Assembly (NCBI GenBank): GCA_963715745.1 | Contig: OY970271.1 | Location: 3,801,733 to 3,865,732, forward strand | Origin: CAWGJF01 sp963715745 | GTDB lineage: Bacteria; Bacteroidota; Ignavibacteria; Ignavibacteriales; Ignavibacteriaceae | DNA: 64,000 nucleotides | Reading direction: 5' to 3' | Shown: positions 51,694-61,367 of the stretch, in pieces | Layout: each line of letters starts with the position of its first letter | How positions within the stretch are numbered: position 1 is the first letter of the stretch | Program-made: the position numbers and the translations under genes | Notes under the pieces: generated by a model | The model's database searches: none | What the model was told of the DNA's origin: nothing | What the model saw: only the letters and a program-made list of their open reading frames with translations

Positions 51694-53073
51694 TTACAAA
51701 AGGGTTCCGCTTAAAATAGCAATCGCAAATGAAAAATATATTACAAGCCCGGTAACATCAACAAGCGTGGCTACAAACGGAGCCGATGATGTTGCGGGGT
51801 CCAGACCAAGCCTTCGAAGTATAAAAGGCAGCATCGATCCGGAAAGAGTTCCCCATAGAACTACCCCGATTAGAGAAAATGAAACTGTGATACCTATTAA
51901 TATCCAATGTTCTCCATAAATATCCGAAAAAGAACCCCAGACAGATATTCTTAAAAATCCGATTGCGCCGAGAATTGTACCGAGCACCAACCCTGAAAGA
52001 AGTTCTCTCTTCATAATTCGCCACCAGTCTTTAAGCGTTATTTCTCCCAAAGCCATTGCCCTGATAACAAGTGTAGCTGCCTGTGAGCCGGAATTTCCTC
52101 CAGAAGAAATAATCAGTGGAACAAACAATGCGAGTACTACTGCTTTGGCAATTTCATTTTCAAAAAATCCCATCGCAGAAGCAGTCAACATTTCACCGAC
52201 AAATAAAACCGTAAGCCATACAACTCTCTTCTTTATCATTGAAAAAAACGGCATTGTTGAATAAGGTTCTTCCAAAGCTTCAACACCACCCAATTTGTGG
52301 ATATCTTCAGTCGCTTCTTCTTCTGCTACATCAAAAACATCGTCAACAGTAACAATTCCAATCAGCACGCCATAGTTATCTACTACAGGTAATGCAATCC
52401 TGTCATATTTTTTAAATTGTTCAACTGCAAGCTCCTGATCATCATTAACACTCATTGCAATAAAATTTTCATCCATCAAATCGATAACTTTTTGTTCTGG
52501 TGATGCGAGAATAAATTCTCTTATTTTAATATCATCAATCAATTTTCCTTTATCATCAATTACATAAACAACATTCAGAGTTTCGCTGTCCTCCCCGTTT
52601 TCGCGGATATACTTTAGTGATTCCTCTATAGTCCATGCCGGTTTTACAGCCATATAATCCGGTGTCATTAAACGGCCGACGCTGTTTTCCGGATAGCCTA
52701 AAAGTGTTTGGGCAATTTTTCTCTCATCGGCAGAAAGAAGCTGAATCAATTGTTTTGCCGCAGTGCTTGGCAATTCTTCAAGCAGGGCTGTTCTGTCATC
52801 AGGAGACATATCATTAAGTATTGCAGCAACTTCTCCTTTTCCCATCGCTTTAAGTAGTGACATCTGGGTGTCAAAATCGAGATGCTCAAAAGTATCTGCA
52901 CCAAGTTCTATCTGAAGCAGTCTGAATATAATAACCTGTTCGGTATCGGGAAGTTCAACAATAAGATCAGCTATATCGGCAGGGGAAAAGTCACATAATA
53001 TTTCTTTGAGAATGCCAAGTTTTCTTTCTGCAATTAAAGATTGTATTTCGGGTAGTAATAGTTTGCTAAGCAT
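51694..53073 (-). CDS. mgtE: Magnesium transporter MgtE
   Basis: A 459-residue transporter. N-terminal MgtE domain of helical repeats (about 20-130: FSPADIADLIVELPDTEQ, ILNDMSPDDRTALLEELPST). Two CBS domains follow (about 135-255: LMTPDYMAVKPAWTIEESLK, FKKYDRIALPVVDNYGVLIG). The C-terminal channel has five helices with PLIISSGGNSGSQAATLVIR and the pore motif DPATSSAPFVATLVDVTGLV with its Asp in VDVTG. It imports Mg2+ and is gated by cytosolic Mg2+ binding to the CBS region. It stands alone, divergent from pdxB. Confidence 0.95.
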   Translation of the reverse strand: MLSKLLLPEIQSLIAERKLGILKEILCDFSPADIADLIVELPDTEQVIIFRLLQIELGADTFEHLDFDTQMSLLKAMGKGEVAAILNDMSPDDRTALLEELPSTAAKQLIQLLSADERKIAQTLLGYPENSVGRLMTPDYMAVKPAWTIEESLKYIRENGEDSETLNVVYVIDDKGKLIDDIKIREFILASPEQKVIDLMDENFIAMSVNDDQELAVEQFKKYDRIALPVVDNYGVLIGIVTVDDVFDVAEEEATEDIHKLGGVEALEEPYSTMPFFSMIKKRVVWLTVLFVGEMLTASAMGFFENEIAKAVVLALFVPLIISSGGNSGSQAATLVIRAMALGEITLKDWWRIMKRELLSGLVLGTILGAIGFLRISVWGSFSDIYGEHWILIGITVSFSLIGVVLWGTLSGSMLPFILRRLGLDPATSSAPFVATLVDVTGLVIYFSFAIAILSGTLL

Positions 53074-53230
53074 GGCACTCCCAGAAATTTTATTATTAAG
53101 TGATTTCTACATTTTAAATTTAAATTTTAGTTCGTAAAAATAGCCGATTGTTAATCTAAATACAATCAAAGGTGTGTGCACAAAATAATAGTTATATGTA
53201 GTTTTAAGTTCGTTTTTTAAGGAATTTATT

Positions 53231-54364
53231 ATGAAAATAGTTGCAGATGAAAATATCACTTACGGGGCTGAAGCTTTTTCCACGTTGGGAAATGTTGAAT
53301 CTTACAATGGCAGAAAAATTTCAAATGAAATACTAAAAGATGCTGATGTTTTGATTGTGCGAGCAATAACTGAAGTAAATGAGGATCTACTTAAAAATAC
53401 TTCAGTAAAATTTGTCGGGACAACTACAATCGGAAGGGATCATATTGATCTGGATTATCTTTCCAAAAATAAAATTGCTTTTGCTGATGCGAAAGGATGT
53501 AATGCAAATTCAGTTTTGGAATATGTTTTTGCCGCACTCTTTAAAATTGCAGCTAAAGAAAAATTCAATCTTAAAGAAAAAACTCTTGGAATTGTGGGCG
53601 TTGGAACTATCGGAAGTAAAGTTGTAAAGGTTGCCGATGCTTTAGGAATAAAAGTAAAGTTAAATGATCCGCCGATTGAGAGAACAGGCTTAAAGGGATT
53701 TACAGACCTGAAAGCTACTCTGGATTCAGACATTGTAACATTTCATGTTCCTTTAAATATTGAGGGAATTGATAAGACCTTTCATCTGCTGGATAGTGAA
53801 AATTTTAAGCTTGTTAAACCGGGAACAATAATAATAAACTCTTCACGTGGACCTGTAATTGATAATGAAGTTCTGAAAACAGAAATAAAAAATAAAAATC
53901 TTAAGGTTATTCTTGATGTCTGGGAAAAAGAACCGGAAATAGATCCGGAGTTATTAAAATTAGTTTACTTCGCTACTCCTCATATTGCAGGTCATTCCTA
54001 TGAAGGAAAAGTATTCGGGACAAAATTTGTTTACGATAAACTCTGTAATTATTTGGGAAAAGAAATTAAATGGAATCCTCCCTTACCTGTTCCGGAAAAT
54101 AAAAACAAAAAACTGATTGACAGTAAATCATTCGAAGCAAAAATGAATGAACTTATTTCATCAATCTATAATATTGAAAAAGATAATTTGCGTATGCAGA
54201 AAATACTGGAGCTTGAAAAAATTGAAATCAAAAAATATTTTGATGAATTAAGAAAAGGCATACCAGAAAGAAGAGAGTTTAATAACTATACTGTTAAGTT
54301 GTCAGAAAACAATAAAACACTTGAAGAAAAATTAAATTCTCTGAGATTTAAAACAGTGTTATAA
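53231..54364 (+). CDS. pdxB: Erythronate-4-phosphate dehydrogenase
   Basis: A 377-residue D-2-hydroxyacid dehydrogenase. The N-terminus MKIVADENITYGAEAFSTLG and the segment TTTIGRDHIDLDYLSKNKIA then GCNANSVLEYVFAAL are characteristic of PdxB. NAD-binding motif: LGIVGVGTIGSKVVKVADAL. Catalytic Arg in NSSRGPVIDNEVL, Glu in VLDVWEKEPEID and His in ATPHIAGHSYEGK. It is the second step of the DXP-independent (E. coli-type) pyridoxal phosphate route. The C-terminal tail after the dehydrogenase part is charged and helical. Confidence in PdxB rather than another family member is good but not absolute. Confidence 0.85.
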   Translation: MKIVADENITYGAEAFSTLGNVESYNGRKISNEILKDADVLIVRAITEVNEDLLKNTSVKFVGTTTIGRDHIDLDYLSKNKIAFADAKGCNANSVLEYVFAALFKIAAKEKFNLKEKTLGIVGVGTIGSKVVKVADALGIKVKLNDPPIERTGLKGFTDLKATLDSDIVTFHVPLNIEGIDKTFHLLDSENFKLVKPGTIIINSSRGPVIDNEVLKTEIKNKNLKVILDVWEKEPEIDPELLKLVYFATPHIAGHSYEGKVFGTKFVYDKLCNYLGKEIKWNPPLPVPENKNKKLIDSKSFEAKMNELISSIYNIEKDNLRMQKILELEKIEIKKYFDELRKGIPERREFNNYTVKLSENNKTLEEKLNSLRFKTVL

Positions 54365-54371
54365 TCAAAGT

Positions 54372-55187
54372 TTAATCTTTTGACTTATTCAATTTAAATT
54401 CAATCGGAACTACCATCTGTACTTTCACTTTTTGTCCTCGCTGCAGCCCGGGCTTAAACCTGTGATAATAAACTGCCTGTCTTGCTGCTTCATCACAACC
54501 ATGACCAATGCCCTCGAGAACCTGTGCATCAACAACCTCTCCGTTTCTGTCAATGAAAGCTAAAATTTTTACCGTGCCTTCAATTTCATCGTCCTTGGCT
54601 TCTTCCGGGTAACGCAATCTTTTATAAATTGATTCCATTCCGCCAACGGGTTCAGGCATTACTTCCACAGTTAAATAAAATGCAGGGTCATCTTCATAAT
54701 TGTGTGTGTCCTCTTCGATTTCCGGCAGTGGATTATTTCCGTTCTTAACTTTTTTTCTTGTGACAGAAACTGAATTTTTATTTTCATTTTTATTAGCAAG
54801 CTGCCTGCTTTTATAATCATCAAGCTCAAATTTTTCTACTACCATCAAACCATCTTTGTATGGAACATCTTTAATATAGGTTCCTGTGCTGTCGAACAAA
54901 GTTGTTGGCCCGTTTCGTTTTCCTTCTTCAACATTATACATTTCTCGTAATGTACCTGTGGAATCATAATTCCTCACAAGCCCATCAACTTTTCCGTTGG
55001 AATATTCAAGTTCCTGCCTGAGATTTCCATTTTCCCAATAAAAGCTTGCACTGCCTTCACGAACACTGTCTCTGTAATGAATTACTGAACTGATTTTATT
55101 ATTATCAAAATAAGTAATAATCGAATCAGTCTGTGCTGAAAGTTTTAAAGTAATAAAAAATAAAATGATCGTTACAATCTTTATCAT
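54372..55187 (-). CDS. Exported protein with MORN-type repeats and a TonB C-terminal domain
   Basis: A 271-residue protein with a signal peptide (IKIVTIILFFITLKLSAQ). Residues about 25-115 contain three MORN_2-like repeats ('YWENGNLRQELEYSNGKVDG', 'YDSTGTLREMYNVEEGKRNG'). A charged spacer follows, then a TonB_C domain (about 185-268) with GGMESIYKRLRYPEEAKDDE, GTVKILAFIDRNGEVVDAQV and ARQAVYYHRFKPGLQRGQKV. Typical TonB proteins are anchored in the inner membrane; this one appears released into the periplasm. It may be a TonB-like scaffold rather than an energy transducer. Confidence 0.8.
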   Translation of the reverse strand: MIKIVTIILFFITLKLSAQTDSIITYFDNNKISSVIHYRDSVREGSASFYWENGNLRQELEYSNGKVDGLVRNYDSTGTLREMYNVEEGKRNGPTTLFDSTGTYIKDVPYKDGLMVVEKFELDDYKSRQLANKNENKNSVSVTRKKVKNGNNPLPEIEEDTHNYEDDPAFYLTVEVMPEPVGGMESIYKRLRYPEEAKDDEIEGTVKILAFIDRNGEVVDAQVLEGIGHGCDEAARQAVYYHRFKPGLQRGQKVKVQMVVPIEFKLNKSKD

Positions 55188-55222
55188 ATCAAATGGATTT
55201 TTTTGAAGGATTAAAATAATAT

Positions 55223-55771
55223 TTAATCCTGAGTTAATAGAGGCATTAAAACAGCAACAATAAAAATGAGAATCGCAATTCCAAAAATGAAAAATCCTAC
55301 TTCCTGATCAGCATTTAGCAAACCAAGTTCTCCAAGCATGTAATGCCAATCGTGGTAAGCTTTATGACCCCCCAGCAGTGGAAGCTTTTGTGCGCGTGCA
55401 TCTGCTGCGTAAACACTGATGTTTATAAAATTTTGTCCGAGCCAGAGCAATGCAACCTGTGCACCTGTTCTGTAATTATTTCTGAAAAAGAATCCGGCAA
55501 TTATTGATGGAATAATTATCTGCATTAAGGATCCGCCGAGCGTGTAAATAAATTTTCCGAACAAGCTGAAAAACACGTGTCCTGCTTCGTGAATAACCAG
55601 GTCAGCATTATCAATAAGCCCATAATGACCCCGGTTTAACGTCCAGTAAAGTGCAATTGGAAAAATAATTAAAGAAGGAATCCATCTTTTAAATAATTCC
55701 CAGTTACTTAAAGTTTTTGCTTTTTTAAGACTGTTCTGATAATCTTTTTCCTCTGAAGAATCAGGTTTCAT
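55223..55771 (-). CDS. Multi-pass membrane protein with an HEAGH zinc-type motif (M50-like)
   Basis: A 182-residue protein with about four hydrophobic segments. Within a helix it carries DLVIHEAGHVFFSLFGKF, an HExxH metalloprotease signature, followed by a GGSLMQIIIPSIIAGFFF segment as in site-2-protease/M50-like proteins. The second half (HDWHYMLGELGLLNADQEVG) has more His and Asp residues that could complete the site. It is smaller than classical M50 enzymes, so proteolytic activity is uncertain. Confidence 0.65.
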   Translation of the reverse strand: MKPDSSEEKDYQNSLKKAKTLSNWELFKRWIPSLIIFPIALYWTLNRGHYGLIDNADLVIHEAGHVFFSLFGKFIYTLGGSLMQIIIPSIIAGFFFRNNYRTGAQVALLWLGQNFINISVYAADARAQKLPLLGGHKAYHDWHYMLGELGLLNADQEVGFFIFGIAILIFIVAVLMPLLTQD

Positions 55772-55886
55772 TGCTAATTTAATAAATGCTTCTTAATTTC
55801 TTTTTCAAATTTAAAACTAAATCCAGATAATTTTTTTGATTTTACTTTAAACTTACCACATTTAAAAATATTTAAGGAGGAATTTT

Positions 55887-56720
55887 ATGTTGAAAGTAAT
55901 AAAACTTTCCATATGCTTACTGTTGTTATCATCGTTTAACATTTTTTCACAGGATTTCAGAACACCAAGACCAAGTCCGGATGCGAGAGTTTCACAATTT
56001 GTCGGGGTCACAGAAATTACAATTGATTACAGTCGCCCCGGTGTTAAGGGAAGAACAATTTGGGGAGATCTTGTTCCTTATGGAAAAATATGGAGAACGG
56101 GAGCGAATGAAGTAACTTCAATTACTTTTAGTGATCCTGTAAAAGTAAATGGAAATAATCTAGACGCCGGAACTTACGGTATTCATACAATACCGGGAGA
56201 AACTGAGTGGGAATTTATTTTTAGTAAAGACACAAAAGTTGATGACCCTATGAATTATGATGAAACAAAAGATGCACTCAGAATAAAAATTAAACCTGAA
56301 TCAGCGCCATTCACCGAAAGAATGATTTTCACAATTACCGATATGACCGATAATACGGCAAAAGTAAATTTGATCTGGGATAAATTAAAAATCAGTTTTG
56401 ACGTAGAAGTTGCAACACAAGAGCTAGTGCTCGAAAGTGCCAGAAAGTCTGCTGATTGGGGAATGTTAATGTCAGCATCAAATTATTGTTTACAGAAGAA
56501 TGTAAATATGGATGAGGGATACAAATGGATTCAGGCTTCAACATTGATTGACGAAAACTATTGGAATATGAGAGTAAAAGCACAATACTTAGCAAAAATG
56601 GAAATGAAAAATGATGCGATAGCAACAATGGAAAAAGCAATCGATCTCGGTTCTAAAATGAATAATCCACCATTTGATTTTGAGAATATGAAGAAAATGC
56701 TAGAAGAGTGGAAGAAGTAA
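55887..56720 (+). CDS. DUF2911 exported protein
   Basis: A 277-residue protein with a signal peptide (LKVIKLSICLLLLSSFNIFSQ). The family core is clear: RPSPDARVSQFVGVTEITID, YSRPGVKGRTIWGDLVPYGK, then IWRTGANEVTSITFSDPVKV and AGTYGIHTIPGETEWEFIF. The C-terminal ~80 residues form a helical TPR-like stretch (YKWIQASTLIDENYWNMRVK). The ATG is preceded by AAGGAGGA. The family is common in Bacteroidota and lacks a known activity. Confidence 0.85.
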   Translation: MLKVIKLSICLLLLSSFNIFSQDFRTPRPSPDARVSQFVGVTEITIDYSRPGVKGRTIWGDLVPYGKIWRTGANEVTSITFSDPVKVNGNNLDAGTYGIHTIPGETEWEFIFSKDTKVDDPMNYDETKDALRIKIKPESAPFTERMIFTITDMTDNTAKVNLIWDKLKISFDVEVATQELVLESARKSADWGMLMSASNYCLQKNVNMDEGYKWIQASTLIDENYWNMRVKAQYLAKMEMKNDAIATMEKAIDLGSKMNNPPFDFENMKKMLEEWKK

Positions 56721-56856
56721 TTTAAGGTTTTTCAATGAGTATTAAATATTGAGGAAGAATATGCAATTAAGTATGTTTCTATTAATTGCTTTTTAAAGAT
56801 TTAAGAAAACTTATTTACTTAACTATTTCATTCCAGCCTTATTGAAAGTCTGATTA

Positions 56857-58115
56857 ATGAAAAAATTTGACACCGAAGTACATCTTAGCAGAGAGATGAG
56901 CTTGCTGGATGTTACACTTATCGGGGTTGGGGCAATGATTGGTGGGTATATTTGTTCTTACCGGTATTGCTGCAGGTGTTGCCGGTCCCGCTTTAATTCT
57001 TGCCTTCGGCTTAAATGGAATAGTCACAGTTTTTACTGCTATGGCATATGCCGAACTTGGTTCATGTCTTTCATGATGCCGGCGGAGGTTATTTGTGGGT
57101 AAAGGAAGGATTGCCCAAGTGGAATGGTTTTCTTGCCGGTTGGATGAGCTGGTTTGCTCATGCAGTTGCATGTAGTTTATATGCACTTGGTTTCGGTGCC
57201 TATTTCGATGAAGTATTTAAAGAGTTTGGAGTTCATTTGGTGAACTGGGGTTTTTTTCACCTCAAAAAGTCTTAGCACTTGGTGCTGCCTCGTTGTTTGC
57301 ATATATAAACTTTCGAGGCGCATCTGAAACCGGTAAAGCGGGAAACCTTGTAACTATTTCAAAAATAATTATTCTTGCCATTTTTATCGCTTTTGGTGTA
57401 AATATAATTTTCAGAAATCCAAACTGGACAGATTCATTTACACCATTTATGCCTAATGGATTTGGCGGCGTTCTTAGCGCTATGGGATTAACATTTATTG
57501 CTTTCGAAGGATACGAAGTTATATCACAATGTTCTGAAGAAATAAAAAATCCGAAAAAAATATACCCAAAGCCGTTTTTCTTTCATTAATTATAGTAGTC
57601 CCAATTTACTTATTAGTTGGATTTGTGGCTTTAGGATCTGTGACTCCTGTAAATCAAACTCCATGGGATTATTTAGCCTCTCATAAAGAAATTGCTCTGG
57701 TAGAAGTAGCAAGAACATTCTTTGTTGGCGGTGGCATTATGCTTTTGGTTGGTGGTTTGATTTCAACAATGTCAGCACTAAATGCTACAATTTATTCATC
57801 TTCGCATGTTGCTTTTGCTATGGGACGTGATAAAAACTTTCCTTCTTTTTTTGGTAAAGTACACAATAAAAAATTTACGCCGCACTGAAAGAAGATGTGA
57901 AACATTATTCAATTATTTCAAGGTTTGTAAAATCTGTTGTTATATTATTTTTCGCTGCAATGGCTCTTGTTGAAATAGATATCGCCTCTTTAGTCGTGAT
58001 AATCGGTTTTACAACTGTTATGATTACAATGGGAACAATCGCGATTGTGCTGGTAATACTCGGAGGGAAATCTTCATTCAGTAATCTGATAAGTGGTGCG
58101 GATAAAGAAGATTAA
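56857..58115 (+). pseudogene. Decayed APC-family amino acid permease
   Basis: The region translates as consecutive pieces of one APC transporter in changing frames: LSREMSLLDVTLIGVGAMIG, then GIAAGVAGPALILAFGLNGI, DAGGGYLWVKEGLPKWNGFL, INFRGASETGKAGNLVTISK, ALNATIYSSSHVAFAMGRDK and a C-terminal membrane segment. Frameshifts fall near 56942 (GGTGGGTATATTT), near 57068, in the T7 run near 57250 and in the A7 run near 57560. After FTPH (57888) several helices expected in the family are missing, which implies an internal deletion of more than 100 codons. It therefore looks like real decay rather than sequencing error alone. Its end meets the convergent trhO stop. Confidence 0.85.
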
Positions 58116-59006
58116 CTATCCATGGAAAGCCTTTCTTTTCCGGGGAGCGTTTCTGCATTCATCTGAACAGCAATATTCATTTTCAATTTTGCATTCGTGG
58201 CAGGAAACAATGATCTTATCACATTCAACATTGTGGCAATTTATATAATATGAAGTCGGCCTTCCGCAAAAATAACAATCCGCAATATATTTTAAATCTT
58301 CTTTTGAATTTGGATCGACGACTCTTCGTTCATCAAAAACAAACATTCCACCTTCCCAGTAAGTATCAGGATATTTTTTTATAAAATTAAAAATGCCGCC
58401 ATCGAGCTGGTAAACATCTTTAAATCCTTTTTCAACCATATAAGCAGAAGCTTTTTCACAACGAATTCCACCCGTGCAATAAGTCACCACAGTTTTGTTT
58501 TTGAACTTTTGTAAATCTTCATCAACGACTTTTTTCCATTCACGAAAATTTTTCATTGGCGGTGTGATTGCATTTTTAAACTTTCCAATCTTGCTTTCAT
58601 ACCAGTTCCGTGCATCAATAATTACAAAATCTTTGTCGTCATTATAAAATTCTAAAAGCTCTTCGGGTGAAAGCCGTTTACCGCCATTTTCAAGAGCTAT
58701 GTCTTGTAAATTTCCGCTGACTATTTCATTCTTCAGTCTTACATGCACTTTTTTGAATACAATTTCTTCAGCATCATCTTCTTTGAACCATATATCTTTA
58801 AAAAACGGATAACTTTTTAATTGCGACTTGTATTTTTCGATTTGTTCAATAGAGCCGGAAACGGTACCATTTATACCTTCTTTAGCAAAAAATACTCTTC
58901 CTTTAATTTCATTTTTGATGCACCAATCCAGGTGTTCATTTACCAGATTTTCAGGGTCATCTATATCGACATATTTATAGAAAAGTAGAACTTTATATTT
59001 ATTCAT
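58116..59006 (-). CDS. trhO: tRNA uridine-34 hydroxylase TrhO (rhodanese-like)
   Basis: A 296-residue YceA/TrhO protein. The N-terminal YKVLLFYKYVDIDDPENLVN domain is followed by GRVFFAKEGINGTVSGS and VHVRLKNEIVSG, then the rhodanese domain with FVIIDARNWYESKIGKFKNA and the catalytic Cys in VVTYCTGGIRCEKASAYMVE. A Cys-rich tail follows (ADCYFCGRPT, CHECKIENEYCCSDECRNAP), probably a zinc site. The enzyme makes 5-hydroxyuridine at tRNA position 34 using oxygen. A U32 protein, which may be the anaerobic counterpart TrhP, is encoded at 34991. Confidence 0.93.
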   Translation of the reverse strand: MNKYKVLLFYKYVDIDDPENLVNEHLDWCIKNEIKGRVFFAKEGINGTVSGSIEQIEKYKSQLKSYPFFKDIWFKEDDAEEIVFKKVHVRLKNEIVSGNLQDIALENGGKRLSPEELLEFYNDDKDFVIIDARNWYESKIGKFKNAITPPMKNFREWKKVVDEDLQKFKNKTVVTYCTGGIRCEKASAYMVEKGFKDVYQLDGGIFNFIKKYPDTYWEGGMFVFDERRVVDPNSKEDLKYIADCYFCGRPTSYYINCHNVECDKIIVSCHECKIENEYCCSDECRNAPRKRKAFHG

Positions 59007-59150
59007 TATATCTAATTTTATTCAGGCTTATTTAATAACCTGAAAAATGTTGAAAGTAAAAATTTTTCGGTACAAATATAAGATTTTGAAAATGCAATTG
59101 AAGTGTAAGACTTACAGAGGGATTCGAACATTTAGAAGAACAAAAATCTG

Positions 59151-61097
59151 CTAAACTTTTTTTGATGCAACTATTTCGTCAAGAATTCTGGCGTTGTCCT
59201 CAAAAGATTTTAAATCCAGAGCTTTGTTGAAAATTACAGTAAAAATGCTTCCATTATTTTTCTCACTAGTAACTTTAATTTCTGACCTGTTTATCTCAAC
59301 ATATTTTTTTACTAATGCTAATCCTAATCCATTACCTTCATATGTTCTTTTCTGTCCGGCATCTTCCTGTGAAAACGGAGAGAAGATTCTTTGCAGATAT
59401 TTTTCACTCATTCCAATACCAGTGTCTTCAACCTTAATCATCAGTTTATCAGATTTATAATCTTCAAGAGAAATTTTGACATATCCCTTATGTGTATATT
59501 TAATTGCATTACCAATTAGATTCTGGAATATCTGTGTTACAGTATATTTATCAGCAAATACGTTTGAACTGGTAGAATGATTTTCAAATTTGAGCTCAAG
59601 AGATTTTTCTTCAGCAAGAGATTTGAATTCATCAGAGAGAATTTTTATTTCTTTTTCAAGTGTGACTTTTTCATATTCCGGCTTATAATTTCCACTCTGA
59701 ATTGCCGACATAGACAAAATCATATCAATTGTCCTGTGTAATCTTTTACCCGCACTTCCCACAGAATATAAAATATCCGATAATTCCTGGTCTTTGCTTC
59801 CAATCTCATCAGCCAAAAGTGGTATTGATACCAGTATAACATTTAGCGGTGTTCTGATTTCGTGCGACATCTGTGCAAGAAATGCACTTTTAAGCCTGTC
59901 GGACTCACGTGCTTTTTCTAAAGCATTTTGAAGTTCATTCTGGGTTTGTTTTATTTCTGAAATATCGATTATCTGCATTGTTGAATGAATCGGTTTACCG
60001 TTATCATCAAAAATTGTTACAGATTTAATAATGCAATTAATTCTGGTTCCATCGTTTTTTACTAATATACATTCTTTATGGATTGATTTTAATTCATTCA
60101 ATATTTTTGTGCTGTTTCCGAATTTTTCATAGCTTTCTTCAAACAATCTTAAAACCGAAAGACCGAGAATTTCTTCTTCAGTATATCCGACAGTATTACA
60201 AAAAGATGAGTTAACCTTGGTAATAATCCCACGTTCAGAAAAGATCATCATACCGATTGGTGCATTATCAAAAAGCATCTTAAATTGTTCTTCACTTTTT
60301 CTTAAGTACACTTCAGCTTTTTTCCGCTGGCTTATTTCCATATCAAGTTCATTAATCTTTTCACGGAGAGCATTACCAAACTGTTTATTCAATTGATCAA
60401 CTTCACCCGAAGATCTGTCAAGGTCGGTTAAAATAGTATCTATTTTTCGTGCTAGAACACCAATCTCATCATTTCTGAAGCTTTTAATATTAAGATGTGT
60501 TTTTTCAGTTACCGGTTTGTCTAAGATAGTAATAAGCCTGGTGATTGGTCTGAATGAAATTGAGCTTAAGAAATAAGTAAACACAATTCCTGCAAGCAGA
60601 ACAAACAAACTGAAAAGAGCAGTCAGAAGAAATTTATTATTTAATTCATGTGTAACATCAAGGGAGATAAAACCGACATAAACTTTCCCAAGCATTGAAC
60701 CTTTAGCAGATATCGGGAAGGCAACTTTATAAAACATGTCGTCAAAAGAAATTCCTTCTTCATTTCTTGTAGTAACGTATAACTGATTTTCTGCCTGTTC
60801 TATATTAATTGCATTAACAATTTTACCTGTATTATCCTCCAATACAACATATGCAGCATCGTTCCATTCCATTAAATCTGAAACACGACTTCCGGCGAGG
60901 GGTACTTTAGAATTAAAATATTCCGGATTCTGGGCAAGGTAGTTTGCTACGATTTGAGCTTTGTATCTGAATTTCTCAAGCGCATCATCTTCAAACTTGC
61001 TGGTGAAATGTGTATATATTAAAACAGCAACAACGATGAAGAACAATGAGAATTCCAGAGTCAACTGAAGCTGAAGTTTTGGAGGTTTTTTTAACAA
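59151..61097 (-). CDS. Membrane sensor histidine kinase with HAMP and PAS domains
   Basis: A 648-residue kinase. Order: membrane helix (about 10-28), an extracytoplasmic sensing domain (about 30-155), a second helix (about 158-182, LFSLFVLLAGIVFTYFLSS), HAMP (about 183-236), a coiled-coil linker, PAS (about 265-385, FKMLFDNAPIGMMIFSERGI), HisKA with FLAQMSHEIRTPLNVIL (His412) and HATPase_c with QIFQNLIGNAIKYTHKGYVK, DTGIGMSEKYLQRIFSPFSQ and GNGLGLALVKKYVE. No partner response regulator is adjacent, so it is an orphan. The signal is unknown. Confidence 0.92.
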   Translation of the reverse strand: MLKKPPKLQLQLTLEFSLFFIVVAVLIYTHFTSKFEDDALEKFRYKAQIVANYLAQNPEYFNSKVPLAGSRVSDLMEWNDAAYVVLEDNTGKIVNAINIEQAENQLYVTTRNEEGISFDDMFYKVAFPISAKGSMLGKVYVGFISLDVTHELNNKFLLTALFSLFVLLAGIVFTYFLSSISFRPITRLITILDKPVTEKTHLNIKSFRNDEIGVLARKIDTILTDLDRSSGEVDQLNKQFGNALREKINELDMEISQRKKAEVYLRKSEEQFKMLFDNAPIGMMIFSERGIITKVNSSFCNTVGYTEEEILGLSVLRLFEESYEKFGNSTKILNELKSIHKECILVKNDGTRINCIIKSVTIFDDNGKPIHSTMQIIDISEIKQTQNELQNALEKARESDRLKSAFLAQMSHEIRTPLNVILVSIPLLADEIGSKDQELSDILYSVGSAGKRLHRTIDMILSMSAIQSGNYKPEYEKVTLEKEIKILSDEFKSLAEEKSLELKFENHSTSSNVFADKYTVTQIFQNLIGNAIKYTHKGYVKISLEDYKSDKLMIKVEDTGIGMSEKYLQRIFSPFSQEDAGQKRTYEGNGLGLALVKKYVEINRSEIKVTSEKNNGSIFTVIFNKALDLKSFEDNARILDEIVASKKV

Positions 61098-61367
61098 CTT
61101 ATCCCTTTTTAATTTATGTTTTCAACTTTAGCTCCTTCCAAAATGACATTAGTATTACTCAAACAAAGTGCCTGTTTAATGCTTGAAAATCTTCAATAAT
61201 AAATCTTTTGTTTGTTTCAATTTGAGAAGTAAGAAAATGTTGATTAGATATGAGGCAAGAAAAAGAAAAATATTCTTAGCTATTTCTTGCATTTAATTAA
61301 ATTTTTTCAGAACTTTTTTTCGGAATATCCGTTCTATCGAATATACACACTAACTAAAGGAGGTTCT

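Noticed and set aside
53074..53230. Mg2+ riboswitch (M-box) upstream of mgtE
   Set aside because: The divergent gap is only 157 bases, AT-rich, and shows none of the paired conserved blocks of an M-box.
61098..61367. Additional coding sequence upstream of the LamG cargo gene
   Set aside because: The frame extension from 61287 is phenylalanine-rich non-coding-like DNA and the AAGGAGG site points to the ATG at 61368.
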